Part shown: positions 44,200 to 55,812 of the stretch, piece by piece
Numbering within the stretch: the stretch's first letter is position 1
Layout: each line of letters begins with the position of its first letter
NCBI RefSeq assembly: GCF_026210795.1
Contig: NC_089437.1
Coordinates: 4,588,001-4,652,000, forward strand
Direction of reading: 5' to 3'
DNA: 64,000 nt
Source of the DNA: Rhizophagus irregularis
Taxonomy: Eukaryota > Glomeromycota > Glomeromycetes > Glomerales > Glomeraceae
The notes under the pieces: generated by a model
The model's database searches: none
What the model saw: the letters and a program-made list of their open reading frames with translations, nothing else
Told to the model about the DNA's origin: nothing
Made by a program: the position numbers and the translations under genes

Positions 44200-44916
44200 A
44201 TGAATTATGGAACGATATCATCTATACCAACGAATTCTTCAAGAAGTACTGAATTGATGAATAGAGATAGGTCAAAATTCAGAAAGAAAATTGATGAAGT
44301 TAGAGAAAAGCTTGCAAGAAAGTTTGAATCTCGTCAAGCTCATTGGATAATACTTGGATTAGTAGCAGCAGATTTTATTTCCGTTTTTTCAGTAATAATT
44401 GTATCGTTTTTATGGCCAGAATTTGAAGAAAAAGAACATATTTTCTTTGAAGTTCTTGAATATATCGCATTTACAATAAATTTTATTTTCGTTATTGAAG
44501 TGATTTTAAAATTGTTCATTTTTGGAATTCGCTATTTCATAAAAGATCATCACTGGCAATTACATCTTTTTGATGCGGTTATCATAATAACAACATTTCT
44601 TTTAGACTTTTTCCTCAAAGGAAAACAAAGAGAAGTTGCAGGATTATTGATTTTGTTTCGTCTTTGGAGGTTAATTAAAGCTCTTAGTACCGTTGCTGTA
44701 GGAATAATTGAATATGATGAAGATAAAGTTGATAATTTAAAATCTCAAGTTAAACAATTAAAAGAAGAATTGAAAATTTTATTAACGGAAATTGATAAAA
44801 TGGCGAAAGAGGAAAATTGGGATGAACAAAAAAGGGCTCGCGTGTTTAAAAGTCATCAAGTTTTTTTATTGAGTGAAGATATTGGAGATGACGTTAATGT
44901 TAATTTAGACGTTTAA
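44200..44916 (+). CDS. HVCN1: Voltage-gated proton channel (Hv1-type)
   Basis: A single-exon gene of 238 residues. Four membrane segments form a voltage sensor without a pore: S1 about 48-70 with D58, S2 about 84-108 with E100 in VIEVILKLF, S3 about 120-140 with D125 and D136, S4 about 147-168 with the signature FRLWRLIKA. The S4 charges are R154, R157 and K160; human Hv1 has arginine at all three, so the third is a conservative change here. A coiled coil (about 175-202, VDNLKSQVKQLKEELKILLT) fits the dimer interface known for the family. Such channels let protons leave the cytosol on depolarisation. The N-terminus is basic and short. A TATA box lies 44 bases upstream. The aspartate that sets proton selectivity in the family corresponds to D58. 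Confidence 0.93.
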   Translation: MNYGTISSIPTNSSRSTELMNRDRSKFRKKIDEVREKLARKFESRQAHWIILGLVAADFISVFSVIIVSFLWPEFEEKEHIFFEVLEYIAFTINFIFVIEVILKLFIFGIRYFIKDHHWQLHLFDAVIIITTFLLDFFLKGKQREVAGLLILFRLWRLIKALSTVAVGIIEYDEDKVDNLKSQVKQLKEELKILLTEIDKMAKEENWDEQKRARVFKSHQVFLLSEDIGDDVNVNLDV

Positions 44917-45351
44917 ATTAAAATATTTCTTTTCCGTATATTTTTTTTTCTTTTCTATTTGTATATTATAAATTAAGTTTCATGATTAAACCTATTGAAT
45001 ATTGGTAAAAAATTTGATGTTTTAGTGTGATCGGAATATTTGGCTTGATTATAAAAAATTTTTATGCTTAGCGCTGCTTGATTTCATTATATTCGATACC
45101 GTATTTAGTTAGCGACGAGTGTTCAGGATAAGAATTTTTCGCAGCAAAAAAATCTTAAACCAGAGCCGCGGCCCGCGATGAACGTATCAAATCAAAGTAT
45201 ACAGTATATATGATATCATATGATGAATCTTTGTTTAACTGATTTTGATGAGTATTTGACTCGATATGATTTAATAATCAAATTAATCAAGAAATGATAC
45301 GAAAAAATTTTTTCATCTCCCTTTTCTAAAAAAAAAAGTTCATCTCAAAAA
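44917..45351. other. Intergenic spacer
   Basis: No ORF or RNA gene. It holds the 3' flank of the channel gene and a small GC-rich island CCGCGGCCCGCG near 45,165. Confidence 0.6.
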
Positions 45352-46080
45352 ATGTTCACAAAACCAAACAAAAAAAATGTCCAGCAGTATGAAGATAATT
45401 ATAAGAAAGCATTTTTTACCTTTTTTAAATTTTTAACTGGTGAAGCTAAAGTTGATGAAGCAAAAAGAAAGTTCATTCTTGAATGTTTTGAAAGATTTAA
45501 AGACGCTGAAGAATACGAGTCAACAAAGGATTTTGTCCTTGAAGTTTTTGAAGAAATTGGATTCGAACCTTTTCAAGAAAAGAATCAAATAGAAATGCTC
45601 AACAAAGAAAAAGAGACGGAGAAAGAAAGTACTATCATCGTCGCCGAATCTTCTGATATCAAGATCAATACCTCCTCGGAAATTTCCGTTCCAATGAAGA
45701 TTGATCTCCAACAAATGTACTTACTTCAATTATTTCAACGTTCTTTAGCCCTTAATATTTCTATTGGAACCTCAAACAAACGCATCCTTGGATTCAAAAT
45801 TCCATTCTTAAATGATTACGCATTCTTTGTTAAAACTTTATGTTTAGGTACGATGATGGTAAAATATAAGAGAGATGGAAAAAACAGTACTCCTGAAATT
45901 ATTCAATTAGATAGATTTCCAATGGGGTGGAAGATTGACCATGAGAAAAAGCCCCTTGATGGTATCACAATCTTTGACTTTTATCAAAGCGATTTTAAAA
46001 AGAAAAGATATTTCATGGAAAAGAGGATCATGAAGGAGATCAAACCAATTTTATTTGGCACAAAAAAGGGTATTATTTAA
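45352..46080 (+). CDS. Unknown 242-residue protein
   Basis: A single-exon ORF with an A-rich leader directly before the ATG. The N-terminal 75 residues are helical and charged (AKRKFILECFERFKDAEEYE), the middle (80-115) is a Glu/Lys/Ser/Thr linker and the C-terminal half looks folded: QQMYLLQLFQRSLALNISIG, FKIPFLNDYAFFVKTLCLGT, LDRFPMGWKIDHEKKPLDGI, TIFDFYQSDFKKKRYFMEKR. No known family, signal peptide or membrane segment is recognised. The codon use and composition match the neighbouring host genes, so it is probably real. Confidence 0.7.
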   Translation: MFTKPNKKNVQQYEDNYKKAFFTFFKFLTGEAKVDEAKRKFILECFERFKDAEEYESTKDFVLEVFEEIGFEPFQEKNQIEMLNKEKETEKESTIIVAESSDIKINTSSEISVPMKIDLQQMYLLQLFQRSLALNISIGTSNKRILGFKIPFLNDYAFFVKTLCLGTMMVKYKRDGKNSTPEIIQLDRFPMGWKIDHEKKPLDGITIFDFYQSDFKKKRYFMEKRIMKEIKPILFGTKKGII

Positions 46081-47794
46081 GGAATAAATCAAAAAGGAAA
46101 GTTTAGACAGATATTAAACCATTTATAATCAATAAAATTTTTCTCCTTTCAATCATAAATATATTTTGCCTTATTGTCATTACTCATTAGATGACTCTCC
46201 ATTATTCAGTTGCATATTATATAGGTAATAATGATGATAATCGCCAAGATAATCCTTAATAAATTTCATTGAATGGACGAATTTATTTTCATTCATATTC
46301 TCATGTGCGAAAATTAAGAAATAGGATAAATTTATAATTGGCGTCTATTGATTTCATTGATATCGAAACAGTTTAATTTACATAAACAAAACCAACCTTT
46401 TACCACAGATTATCTATTCAGATTAAATAAAAATACAAATATAGAGTACAGGTTCGGGTTCAACCGGTTTATCTACATCACAAAAGACACAAACAAAATC
46501 TGATATTTATGATTAAAATGATAAAAAAAACCACAAAATATTGGCGCAGTAAGAAAAGGTAAATTTGAGAAAATCATAAATTGGTCCGAAAACTGAAACA
46601 TTAAGAAAAATGCCCCGAAATTCAACGAGTGATTTGTTAATCATCATCTTATTAAGAAGGTGTCAGCATCATTATATAAACTTTCATTATTACGTAATGT
46701 GTTAAAACAATTACATCATTATATATTTAAAATACCCTTAAAATTTAAGTTTTACCCGTCATGCCTGAATAAATCTGTAAATGAAAAAGTACCATGTGGA
46801 AATTTTGTGGGGCAAAAGAACATAAAACAAGGAGTGATATATTTTATATGTGCGTAATTTACTAACAAACAAATGATGTTTTTGTTATACAAAATTCGGT
46901 ATTATAAAGTTTGATTGCTTTTGGTGTCAGTTTAATTAAACTAACTAACTAATTCTAACTAATTTAATAATGTTTAATGAATTTCTTTATTGAAAATTGA
47001 TGGATTATCTTCTCTATAATTTGTTGATTTTTTCTCCATTTCCGATTCATTATTCTAAATAGTATTATCACGTTTTCGTGGTAAACCGAGATCATTATTA
47101 ATAATCTTTTAATTTCGGATATTTAATTAAAAGATTTACTCATCCAAAGAAATTTATAATTTGTATTGTTGAGAACAAGTAATCTTGCGTGAAATTAATA
47201 TGCCGCTTGAATTTCAACGTAAACGGAACTTCCATAAATAATTATTCTCAGACTAGGATTCAGGTTTCATTTTAATAAATAATTATCCCGTTATCTCTTT
47301 TTTTTTCGAAGTAACATTCGATTTTGTAACACAAGTCTACCGGTTTATAGGTGTAATCGTTAGTCATTATATAAACCACATATATTCTTAGTAAAAAAGA
47401 AAAAAAAAATATACTATATTTTTTTTCCCGTATTTATAAATTTTCCATTTTACGACGATATCCTTATCATCCATCAATTTTTTTTTCTTTCTTTTCCTTT
47501 CACTTAACGAACAAATTTCGCGTATTTTCTTTTTGTATTACCATCAAAGAATATAACAAAGAATTTTTTATTATTAACGAACCCTTTCAAAAAAAGTAAC
47601 GAATAAAAATATATCCTTGTAATATATATATCCATTATCTGATATTTTCCTTATATATACTATATATATTAACCTTCAACCTTTACCCTTCCTCTTACCT
47701 TTTAAACACGTTTATTAAATATATAATAAATATTTATTACAGAATTTATTTTAGTCACATTATTCAAAATTGTAAAGTAACAAACACCGTAAAA
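46081..47794. other. Intergenic region upstream of the G-alpha gene
   Basis: No gene is supported. The 65-codon frame at 46,660-46,857 lacks any other evidence. From about 47,400 the plus strand becomes T- and C-rich with TATATATACTATATATAT near 47,655, likely the core promoter and 5' leader of the G-alpha gene. Confidence 0.55.
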
Positions 47795-49345
47795 ATGGGA
47801 AATTGTATATTTCAACCAGCTGATACCACTTACGTTGCTTCAAATAAACGAATAAATAAAATTTTAAAAGAAGACGAAAAGAAATTAAAAACTGAAGTGA
47901 AGTTGCTTTTATTAGGTATCATTTAAAAAAAAATAAAATTATTTTTTATTGGTGAAAAAGTTTATTTAATTTTTTGTTTACTTTTTTTAGGTGCTGGAGA
48001 ATCTGGTAAAAGTACAATTTTGAAACAAATGAAATTAATTCATGCAGCAGGTTTCAGTAGTGTAGAGAAAGAAACATATAGATCCATTGTATTCTTAAAC
48101 ATCGTCCAATCAATTCATTTGGTACTTGAAGCAATGGAATATTATAGAATTCCCCTTGGTGATGATAATAATAATGTAATTATATTTCCAAGGACACGAA
48201 TTATTTTATCATATTTTTAATATTTTGATCAAGTATTTAACACATAGATTCTTATTACATGTAGCAATATATATCATTATTTAATGATCCACCGTGTATT
48301 TCTAAAGGTGAACCATTTCCTATTCATTATTTGATTCCATTGAAAAAATTATGGGCCGATACTGGTGTACAAAAATGTTATGAACGGGGTCACCGATACG
48401 CGTTACATGATAATATGAGTTAGTAAGTGTCTTGAAATTTTTAGATTCTTCAACTTTGTATATACTTATAATTTTTATTTATTTATTTATTTGTTTATTT
48501 ATTCCCTTTTTAGTTTTTACGAATCATTAGATAGATTATTTTTACAAACCTATATTCCAACAGATCAAGATATTCTACGTTGTCGAATGAAAACAACAGG
48601 AATTGTAGAAACTTTATTCCATTTAGGTCCATTAACTTACAGGTAATAATCAGTCCTTGATAATTATGCCAATTTCGATTTTGAAATAATTAATCAATAA
48701 TATTTTTTTTTTCTTATAGAATGTTTGATGTGGGTGGTCAACGTTCAGAACGAAAAAAATGGATTCATTGTTTTGAAGATGTTACAGCTGTATTATTCTT
48801 GGTAGCCATAAGTGGTTATGATCAATGTTTGGTGGAAGATAAAGATGCAAATCAAATGCAAGAAGCTTTAATGTTATTTGATTCAATATGTAATTCACAA
48901 TGGTTTGTGAACACTTCAATGATTTTATTTTTAAATAAAATTGATATATTTCGAGAAAAAATCAAACAATCTCCTGTCAAGAAATATTTCCCTGATTATC
49001 AAGGTAAGACCGGATTAATTATATTTGTACTAGCGTATGATTAAAATCTAATGAATCGAAATTTTAGGGCTAAATGGAGATTTTAAACAAACAACATATT
49101 ACTTCAAACGAAGATTTCAACGGTTGAATCGTAGTGATATAAAAGAAATTTACCCACATTTCACTAATGCAACAGATACAAATTTATTGCGACATATAAT
49201 GGGTAGTATAACAGGTATGTTATAATTTAATCAAATTTAAAAAAGGAAATCATTTTATTTATTTTTTTTTTTATATGTTAACGTAAATATTTTATTATTT
49301 ATAGATATCATATTAACACAAAATTTAAGGGATTTGGTGCTATAA
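47795..49345 (+). CDS. Heterotrimeric G-protein alpha subunit
   Basis: Seven exons: 47,795-47,915; 47,991-48,175; 48,265-48,422; 48,514-48,642; 48,720-49,003; 49,068-49,214; 49,305-49,345. All introns are GT-AG and the frame stays open for 354 residues, the normal length. MGNC at the start fits N-myristoylation at G2 and palmitoylation at C4. The GTPase motifs are complete: P-loop GAGESGKST (41-49), switch I R179/T183 in RMKTTG, switch [10 protein letters not shown] with catalytic Q205, NKID (270-273) and TNATDT near the end, where most relatives have TCATDT. The C-terminus NLRDLVL is the receptor-contact tail; it has no cysteine at -4, so no pertussis-toxin site. It relays signals from seven-helix receptors to cAMP or MAP-kinase pathways in fungi. 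Confidence 0.95.
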
Positions 49346-50186
49346 TTTAATGATTTTTACAGTAATATGAAATCACAATGGCTTACAAACCTGACCTTCT
49401 ATATTGATGTTCTTAATTCTTATTTAGTAAAGGGTCATTGAAACAAAAATCCTTTTTTTTTTTTTAATAATTTAACAAAAATTAATAAGAGAAAAAGTAA
49501 AAGTAATAATGATTAATTGAAGATAATATTTCTTACTAATTTATAATATATTTTAAGAAAATTTATTTTATTTTTATTTTTATTGTATGTATTTTTTTTT
49601 AAAAAAAATTGTATTTTAATTTCTTCCTTTTTTTTTCTTTTTTTTTCTTTTTTTTTTAGAACCAGTCATAAATATTAACAGTTCACGGTGATCTGTAATG
49701 TATAATAGAAAAAACTTGGGTTGCTAGTCTAAATTATAATAAATTTTGTTCAAACTAATTTACGTTCTATAAATATTATTTATTATTAAAACTCAAATTC
49801 TAATAAAGCTTGTAATAGTTATTTCACGGAGAACCGTGGATATCATTGATTTTCAGCAGCCGTGATAATCAATGATATTTACGGCTTTCCGTGAATTTTC
49901 ATTTTAAGCTCGAATATGGTTACGTCCCATGCAACCTGGGTTTGGATTCATTTGACACTAACTATTTCGGAATAATCTCTAAAAAACCATGACACACAAG
50001 TAAAGACACGACCATAGAAATCCAGAAAAGTAATCTGCCCCTTGAACCTAATTTTTTTAATTTCCACTATACCTAAAACTCATATAGTTTTCTTGAGGTT
50101 CACTGGTTCACTTTGAAGCTCAAGACTAGCAACACGAAAACAATCCAATCATTTCTTTACCAGTTAACACTTTACACAGGGAGGAA
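49346..50186. other. Spacer with a 73-base hairpin
   Basis: Apart from the hairpin at 49,823-49,895 and pyrimidine runs near 49,620-49,660, nothing is recognised. Some TTTCTT-rich sequence may be the 3' flank of the G-alpha gene. Confidence 0.5.
49823..49895. repeat. Long hairpin (inverted repeat)
   Basis: TTCACGGA, ACCGT and ATATCATTGATT pair with AATCAATGATAT, ACGG and TCCGTGAA, leaving a loop of about 15 bases around CAGCAGCC. It may be a very small MITE or a transcript hairpin. Confidence 0.7.
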
Positions 50187-50707
50187 TCAGAGTCTGATTT
50201 TTACGTTTTCTTGATCATCTCGATCGTCAGGGAATACATAATAGGTTTCTTCGGGGTACCGGTACCATCTGTCCATGTAGAGTCCTGGGTACCAATTCGA
50301 AACAGTTTCCTAAAGCATGGTTGCAGTTGTCGAATTCTCTCATAATTGGAACATTTAAAAATACATTTAATAACTAACCACGGAGTGGGTCCATGCTATT
50401 AAGTTCTCCTTCATACACAATGCTAATTCTGCCTGTATTGGTGTGATGGATCGAACAAGTTTCAGTATCCAGCATTGTCTCCACTCTTGCTGCTTGTTTG
50501 TTGGTTTCGTAAGGGTCACTATGACACTATCCTCTGGTATCTATTATTAAGATAAAAATCAATTTCCTGCAATTAAAACTAAATTTTCCGAACAACTTTT
50601 TAATTTCCGCGTAAAAAACGAAAAAATATAATACCTGTAATGAATTACAAAGTCCATAACGAGAATTTTCTGCTGGATGTTTTAGTTCTTGTAGATAACT
50701 ACACAAA
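50187..50707 (-). CDS. 3' part of an unrecognised three-exon gene
   Basis: Three exon-like blocks join in frame with normal GT-AG introns: 50,707-50,635 (SYLQELKHPAENSRYGLCNS), 50,540-50,379 (54 codons, with TKPTNKQQEWRQCWILKLVR and ITPIQAELALCMKENLIAWT) and 50,309-50,187 (NWYPGLYMDRWYRYPEETYY, PDDRDDQENVKIRL, stop). The introns are 94 and 69 bases, like those of neighbouring host genes. Composition is richer in G and C than the spacer. No upstream exon or start was found between 50,708 and 51,460, so it may be a 5'-truncated pseudogene. The family is not recognised. Confidence 0.45.
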
Positions 50708-51466
50708 CTTTAAAGAGATACTAATTAATAAGCTAGTGGCGTACTTGAGAACTATTTCATGTCTTCGGGAATGATTCCATATATAAGAAAGTAGAGATAA
50801 CATCGTGATGATCGTCATGCTTTTATCCGGTATCCGAATCGAAACTAATATCAAAGTTGATTTAAATTATTAAATATTTAAAATAATAAATATGACTATT
50901 GGATTTTCGTGGGTTTCAGTTAAGTACCCAATTAATTATTTAATCGAAATAAAATATGTTGTAATGTACAAGTTCTGGTTATATAATGAACTTATAGCAT
51001 TGATTTCGAATTAAATCTAAAAGGTCAGAAATCACTTGATTTGCTAGTTTTCATAAATTCTTTGTATCATTATCAATTTTTTACATTAAGGAATTTATTT
51101 AAAAATGATTATTTTAACCTATTTTAAAATGGTGTAAATACGTATGTAGTTAGCCATAAAATGTCATGATTACAAAACAGTATGTTTCTTTAGCTTCATG
51201 TTGCACAGTTAATTTGTTTGTTCATTGTAAACTTTTTAAAGTTCATTCTTTTTAATATGAATAGAATAGAAAAAGGAAAACGAAAACTATATTTCACTAA
51301 TAAGAAAGTTCTAACGGCTTAATCATTTATCCGATTCTACAAATGTAATGATAATCAAAAAAAAAAAAAAATTTTTTTATCTAATTGATTTATATTTAAT
51401 TTAAGAACACGAAATTTTTATTAATTTTTATTATCTTTATCAAAATTAATTAAAAATAAAAAAAAA

Positions 51467-53777
51467 ATGTTTGAATTCATTGAATTAACAACAAAATCAT
51501 TATTAGAATTGAATTTAACTCAAGTTTTAATTGGTATATTAACAATTATCATATCAATCTTAATTTTAAAATTTTTATTATTCAAAGATAAAATTGTGAA
51601 ATTCGTCGTTGAAGCTCCTATCGGTAAGAAAAAAAAAATTAATCAAATGTTGGGATAAAATATTTTATTTTAATTGTTATTTTTTCTTCTTTTTTTTTAG
51701 AGGCTAAACCTGGTTGGAACGATGGTAAAATTTTGGAGAAACCTTGCTTAAGGGTAACATATCATTTCATCGAATTGTTTGATAAATTTTAAATTTAATC
51801 GCTTTAACCATTTCTGCTGTAGGATGTTTCAAATCCTGGTTATATCACGTGTTATGATCCAGCGACAGGACAATTTTTAGCCACAATTCCAGCTCACACT
51901 GATGATGATGTTAAAGAAGCATTAAAGAAAGCTCGAAATGCACAACAGAAATGGGTTAAAACAACATTTGCTGAAAGAAAAAGGGTACTTAATAGTCTAT
52001 TGAATTTCATTATAAATAATCAAGAAGAGATTTGTTGGGTTTCTAGTAGAGATACAGGAAAAACGCGTATGTATTTACCTTTTTTTTTTGAAATTTTAAT
52101 TCAATATTAATATAATTTTTTATGTAGTTGTTGATGGAAAATTTGGAGAAATTTTATCAACATGTGAAAAAATACGATGGATCATAAAACGTGGAGAAAA
52201 AGCATTAGCTACCGAATATCGAGAAGCTAGTCCAGTTATGCCATATAAATTGGCTAAAATTGAATATCATCCTCTTGGTGTTGTAGCAGCTTTAGTATCT
52301 TGGAATTATCCGTAAGTATAAAATATTTTTTTTTATGTTTTAGATTATTTCTTGTTCAACTTATGTGACAATTTATTATTTAGATTCCATAATACATTTA
52401 TTCCTATAATATCATCATTATTTATTGGAAATGGAATTTTGATTAAAGCATCAGAACAAGTAGCATGGTCAATGCAATATTATAATAAAATCATTAAAAC
52501 TTGTTTAATAGAATGTGGACATGATCCTGATATTGTTCAGTTCTTGTGTGGATTTCCTGATTGTGGTGAAGCTATTGTAAGAAGTGGAGTTGATGGAATA
52601 ACTTTTATCGGGTAAACTTTAAACGCGATTAAAACAAAAAAAAAACGGAATAAGAAATAAATAAATAAATATATATTTTTTTAACTTCTCATATTATTAT
52701 TTTTAGATCAAGTTCAGTCGGTAAACAAGTAATGAAAGCTGCATCGGATAATTTAACACCTTGCATTTTAGAATTGGGCGGAAAAGATTGTGCTATTATA
52801 AGACATGATGCAAATTTGTCTCATGCACTTCCAATTATTATGCGTGGCACTTTCCAAAACGCTGGTCAAAATTGTGTTGGGTTAGAACGTATTCTAGTTC
52901 ATGAATCATTATATAATGAATTTGTAGATAGGGTTACAGATCAAATTAAAAAAATGAAAGTTGGAAGTGTTTTGAATGATGATATTGTTGTGGATGTTGG
53001 TGCAATGACTATGAGTGGTCAGGTTTGTAAGCTGACTATATAATAATAATGTGACATGATTTTGTATTATTAAAAATCAACTTAATTGTAGGGAGAACGC
53101 CTTCAAAATTTAATTCAAGCTTCCGTATCAGAAGGAGCAAAACTAATTTTAGGAGGACGCCCATATATTCATCCAAAATATCCAACAGCGCAATATTTTG
53201 AGCCTACTTTATTAATTGATGTAACTCCACAAATGACAATTTTAAAACAAGAATTATTTGCACCTATAATGGTAGTGATGAAATTTTCAACGGATGAAGA
53301 AGCAATTGAAATATGTAATAAATCGCTTTATGGATTAGGTAATTCTGTATTTTCGGGAGATCAAAGTAAAGGTGATTGGATGTCTAAAAGATTAAGATGT
53401 GGTATGGTAAATGTAAATGATTTTGGTGCTACTTATCTCAATAATTTACCATTTGGTGGAGTCGGAATTTCTGGGTTTGGAAGGTAAATAATTTTAATTC
53501 AATTATTCAATTATAAAAATTAATTGATAGAATTCTAATTTTAATTTTTTTTATAAGATTTGGAGGTATAGAAGGACTCCGTTCATTGTGTTTAATGAAA
53601 TCTGTTACAACAGATAGGATTCCGTTCTTTAAAACATCTATACCACGTGTATTAGATTATCCAATGCATTCTAATGGGTCATCATTTGTCTCTAATTTAG
53701 TAATACTACTTTATGATAATTCTTTAATAGACAAAATAAAAGCGATTACGGGCTTAATAAAAAATTCTTCAAGTTAA
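51467..53777 (+). CDS. MSC7: Membrane-anchored aldehyde dehydrogenase, Msc7-like
   Basis: Eight exons: 51,467-51,623; 51,701-51,753; 51,823-52,066; 52,128-52,311; 52,384-52,611; 52,707-53,022; 53,092-53,483; 53,558-53,777. They stay in frame for 597 residues. A membrane helix (about 18-39) comes first, then the aldehyde dehydrogenase fold: SWNYPFHN at the cofactor site, a GSSSVGK nucleotide loop, E311 in ILELGGKD and the nucleophile C345 in FQNAGQNC. The 34-residue distance between E and C equals that of classical enzymes. PFGGVGISGFGRFGG closes the active site. An N-terminal membrane anchor on an ALDH core is the layout of yeast Msc7, whose substrate is not well known. The catalytic residues are intact, so activity is likely; the anchor probably lies in the endoplasmic reticulum (inference). 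Confidence 0.92.
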
Positions 53778-53985
53778 TTAACAATTTACAAAATTTATTT
53801 GAAATTAAAAAATTAAAACTAAATAAAATATAATTTTTCAATCAATTATTATTAATTTTGAAAATTTATAGAAAAAATGAAATTCTTTACAAAATGAAAC
53901 ATATGTTACACATATAAAATTTTTGTTTATATATATATATATATTATTATTTTAATTTTTGAGTTAAAAATCTCCAATTCTAAAA

Positions 53986-55812
53986 TTATTGAGCATAAAT
54001 TCCGATCCAATTAGATTCTGATTCCATTCGTTCAATCACTGCTTCTTGCTTGGAAATAAAGATTTCATTTAAACGCTGAACGGGGACCGGGTCCAAAGAG
54101 TCTAAGGGCGGTGTTGAACTTTGAGGTTGGATCGGAGTCACCGGCGTAGTGGCAACGGGTGTTGCTGGAGCATAAGCGCTGTAACCTGATGTTGGTGTCA
54201 TACCTCCGATGGAATTATATGGGCTTGTTTGTTGTGGACTACTACAAGACGAACAAAATATGTCAATCTCTTATGTTTAGGTAAAATTTTATTAATATGT
54301 GCAAAATTATTACCGATAAGCGCCGATAGTAGTCTTATCAGTTTGAGATCTACCCCAGGATAAACGTACTCTAGAATTGCCTATAACGTAAAATCCATTA
54401 TTTTTTAAATAAGTTATGTTTTATGATAAAGGAATCTAAATTAATAACAAATACCAATTGGGTAATGTTGCATCTGATTAATTGCCATTTCGGCACTTTG
54501 TCTATGAACAAATTGCACAAAACCACAACCTTTACCAGGAGGTATTTTTACATAAGTAATCTCACCAAAACCTTGAAAATAACTACATATTAAATAATTT
54601 AGGATTGATTAATTAAATGAAATTATGATATTTAAATATTAAAAGGAAAATAAATAATCATAATATATACCTTCTTAATTCTTCTTCGCTATTAACGCCC
54701 GATAATCCGCCGACGAAAACTGTAGTGTTATTCGGATCGTTATATTGATTCAAGACAGTATTCTGTTGAGTAGGTTGTTGATAATAATTTCCTTGGATGC
54801 CGGCTTTGTTTTTTGGTGTCGCCGTGGAAATTCGCATTTGCCGATTACCACAAAATGCACCTTGCATTTCTACAAGAGCACGTTGTTGTTCAGATTCATC
54901 ACCAAATCTAACAAAACCATATCCTACAATAAAAGAATAAAAAAAGAAAAAATTTTCAATTTCGATGATCCACTAAACTACATAAATTATTATTTTATTA
55001 ACTTACCACGAGACATGCCAGTCATAGGATCAGTCATGATTTTAGCAGACTTGCAAGTGGTATACCTTTGTTGAAAAACAGACTATAAAAGAATAGAAAA
55101 ATATTAGCTCATGTTAAAATAAAGGAAAATCACGATAAAGTTATTTAACTTACCACCAACATCCATTCAGTTACTTCAGGTCCTAAATCACCAACAAAAA
55201 TCGAAAACTCGGGACCACGATCATCCCTATTACGAATTGAATATTAATAAAATTGAAGGAATATAAGACAATCAATAAGATCATAGTATCAATTAGACTA
55301 AATTTTTTTTTTTTTTTTTTTTTGTAAAATGATAAATTCATTTACTTTCTGTCAGTTAATCCACCTCCAGATGCCCAATTTAATTTAAATAATCGATTAG
55401 TACCGGGGATTGGCGTTCCATTTACTGTATTTAAAGCTTTGACCGCGGCCGCGTTACTCACGAAATCCACAAAGCAATATCCAGCATTTGCTCTATTAGA
55501 AAAGTTTAAGAGAATTTATAATTATAATGTATCAAAAAATGATTTTGAGATCTTTTTTTTTTAGTTCTTACCCTGTGAACTTATCCCTAATGAATTTTAC
55601 ATTTACATTTTCGCCAAGCTGATACCAAATCTGTCTTATGTAACTTTCGTCCATCCACGGTTCAAGCTCACCCATCCTAAATGACAAAAAGCTGTGAGCT
55701 TTCGTCTTTCAGAGAAAACCATTAAACTATACACTTACCATAGTGTAGTTTTGTTTTCTGCACCGCCTCCGTAAGGTGGCTGTTGTTGATATTGATCATA
55801 TTGATAGGCCAT
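53986..55812 (-). CDS. Three-RRM RNA-binding protein (Nam8/Csx1/TIA-1-like)
   Basis: Nine exons on the minus strand: 55,812-55,739; 55,676-55,572; 55,492-55,346; 55,226-55,154; 55,082-55,007; 54,923-54,671; 54,582-54,455; 54,380-54,314; 54,241-53,986. They give 392 residues in one frame. RRM1 (about 22-105) has LWMGELEPWMDE and AGYCFVDF; RRM2 (about 112-190) has IFVGDLGPEVTEWML and GYGFVRF; RRM3 (about 228-300) has VFVGGLSGV and GCGFVQF. A short Gln/Tyr-rich head and a Pro/Thr/Ala-rich tail flank them. The LWMGELEPWMDE signature is typical of yeast Nam8 (U1 snRNP, meiotic splicing), fission yeast Csx1 (mRNA stability under stress) and animal TIA-1/SECp43 relatives; which role applies cannot be told from sequence. 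RRM2 is interrupted by two introns and RRM1 by two. Confidence 0.93.
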
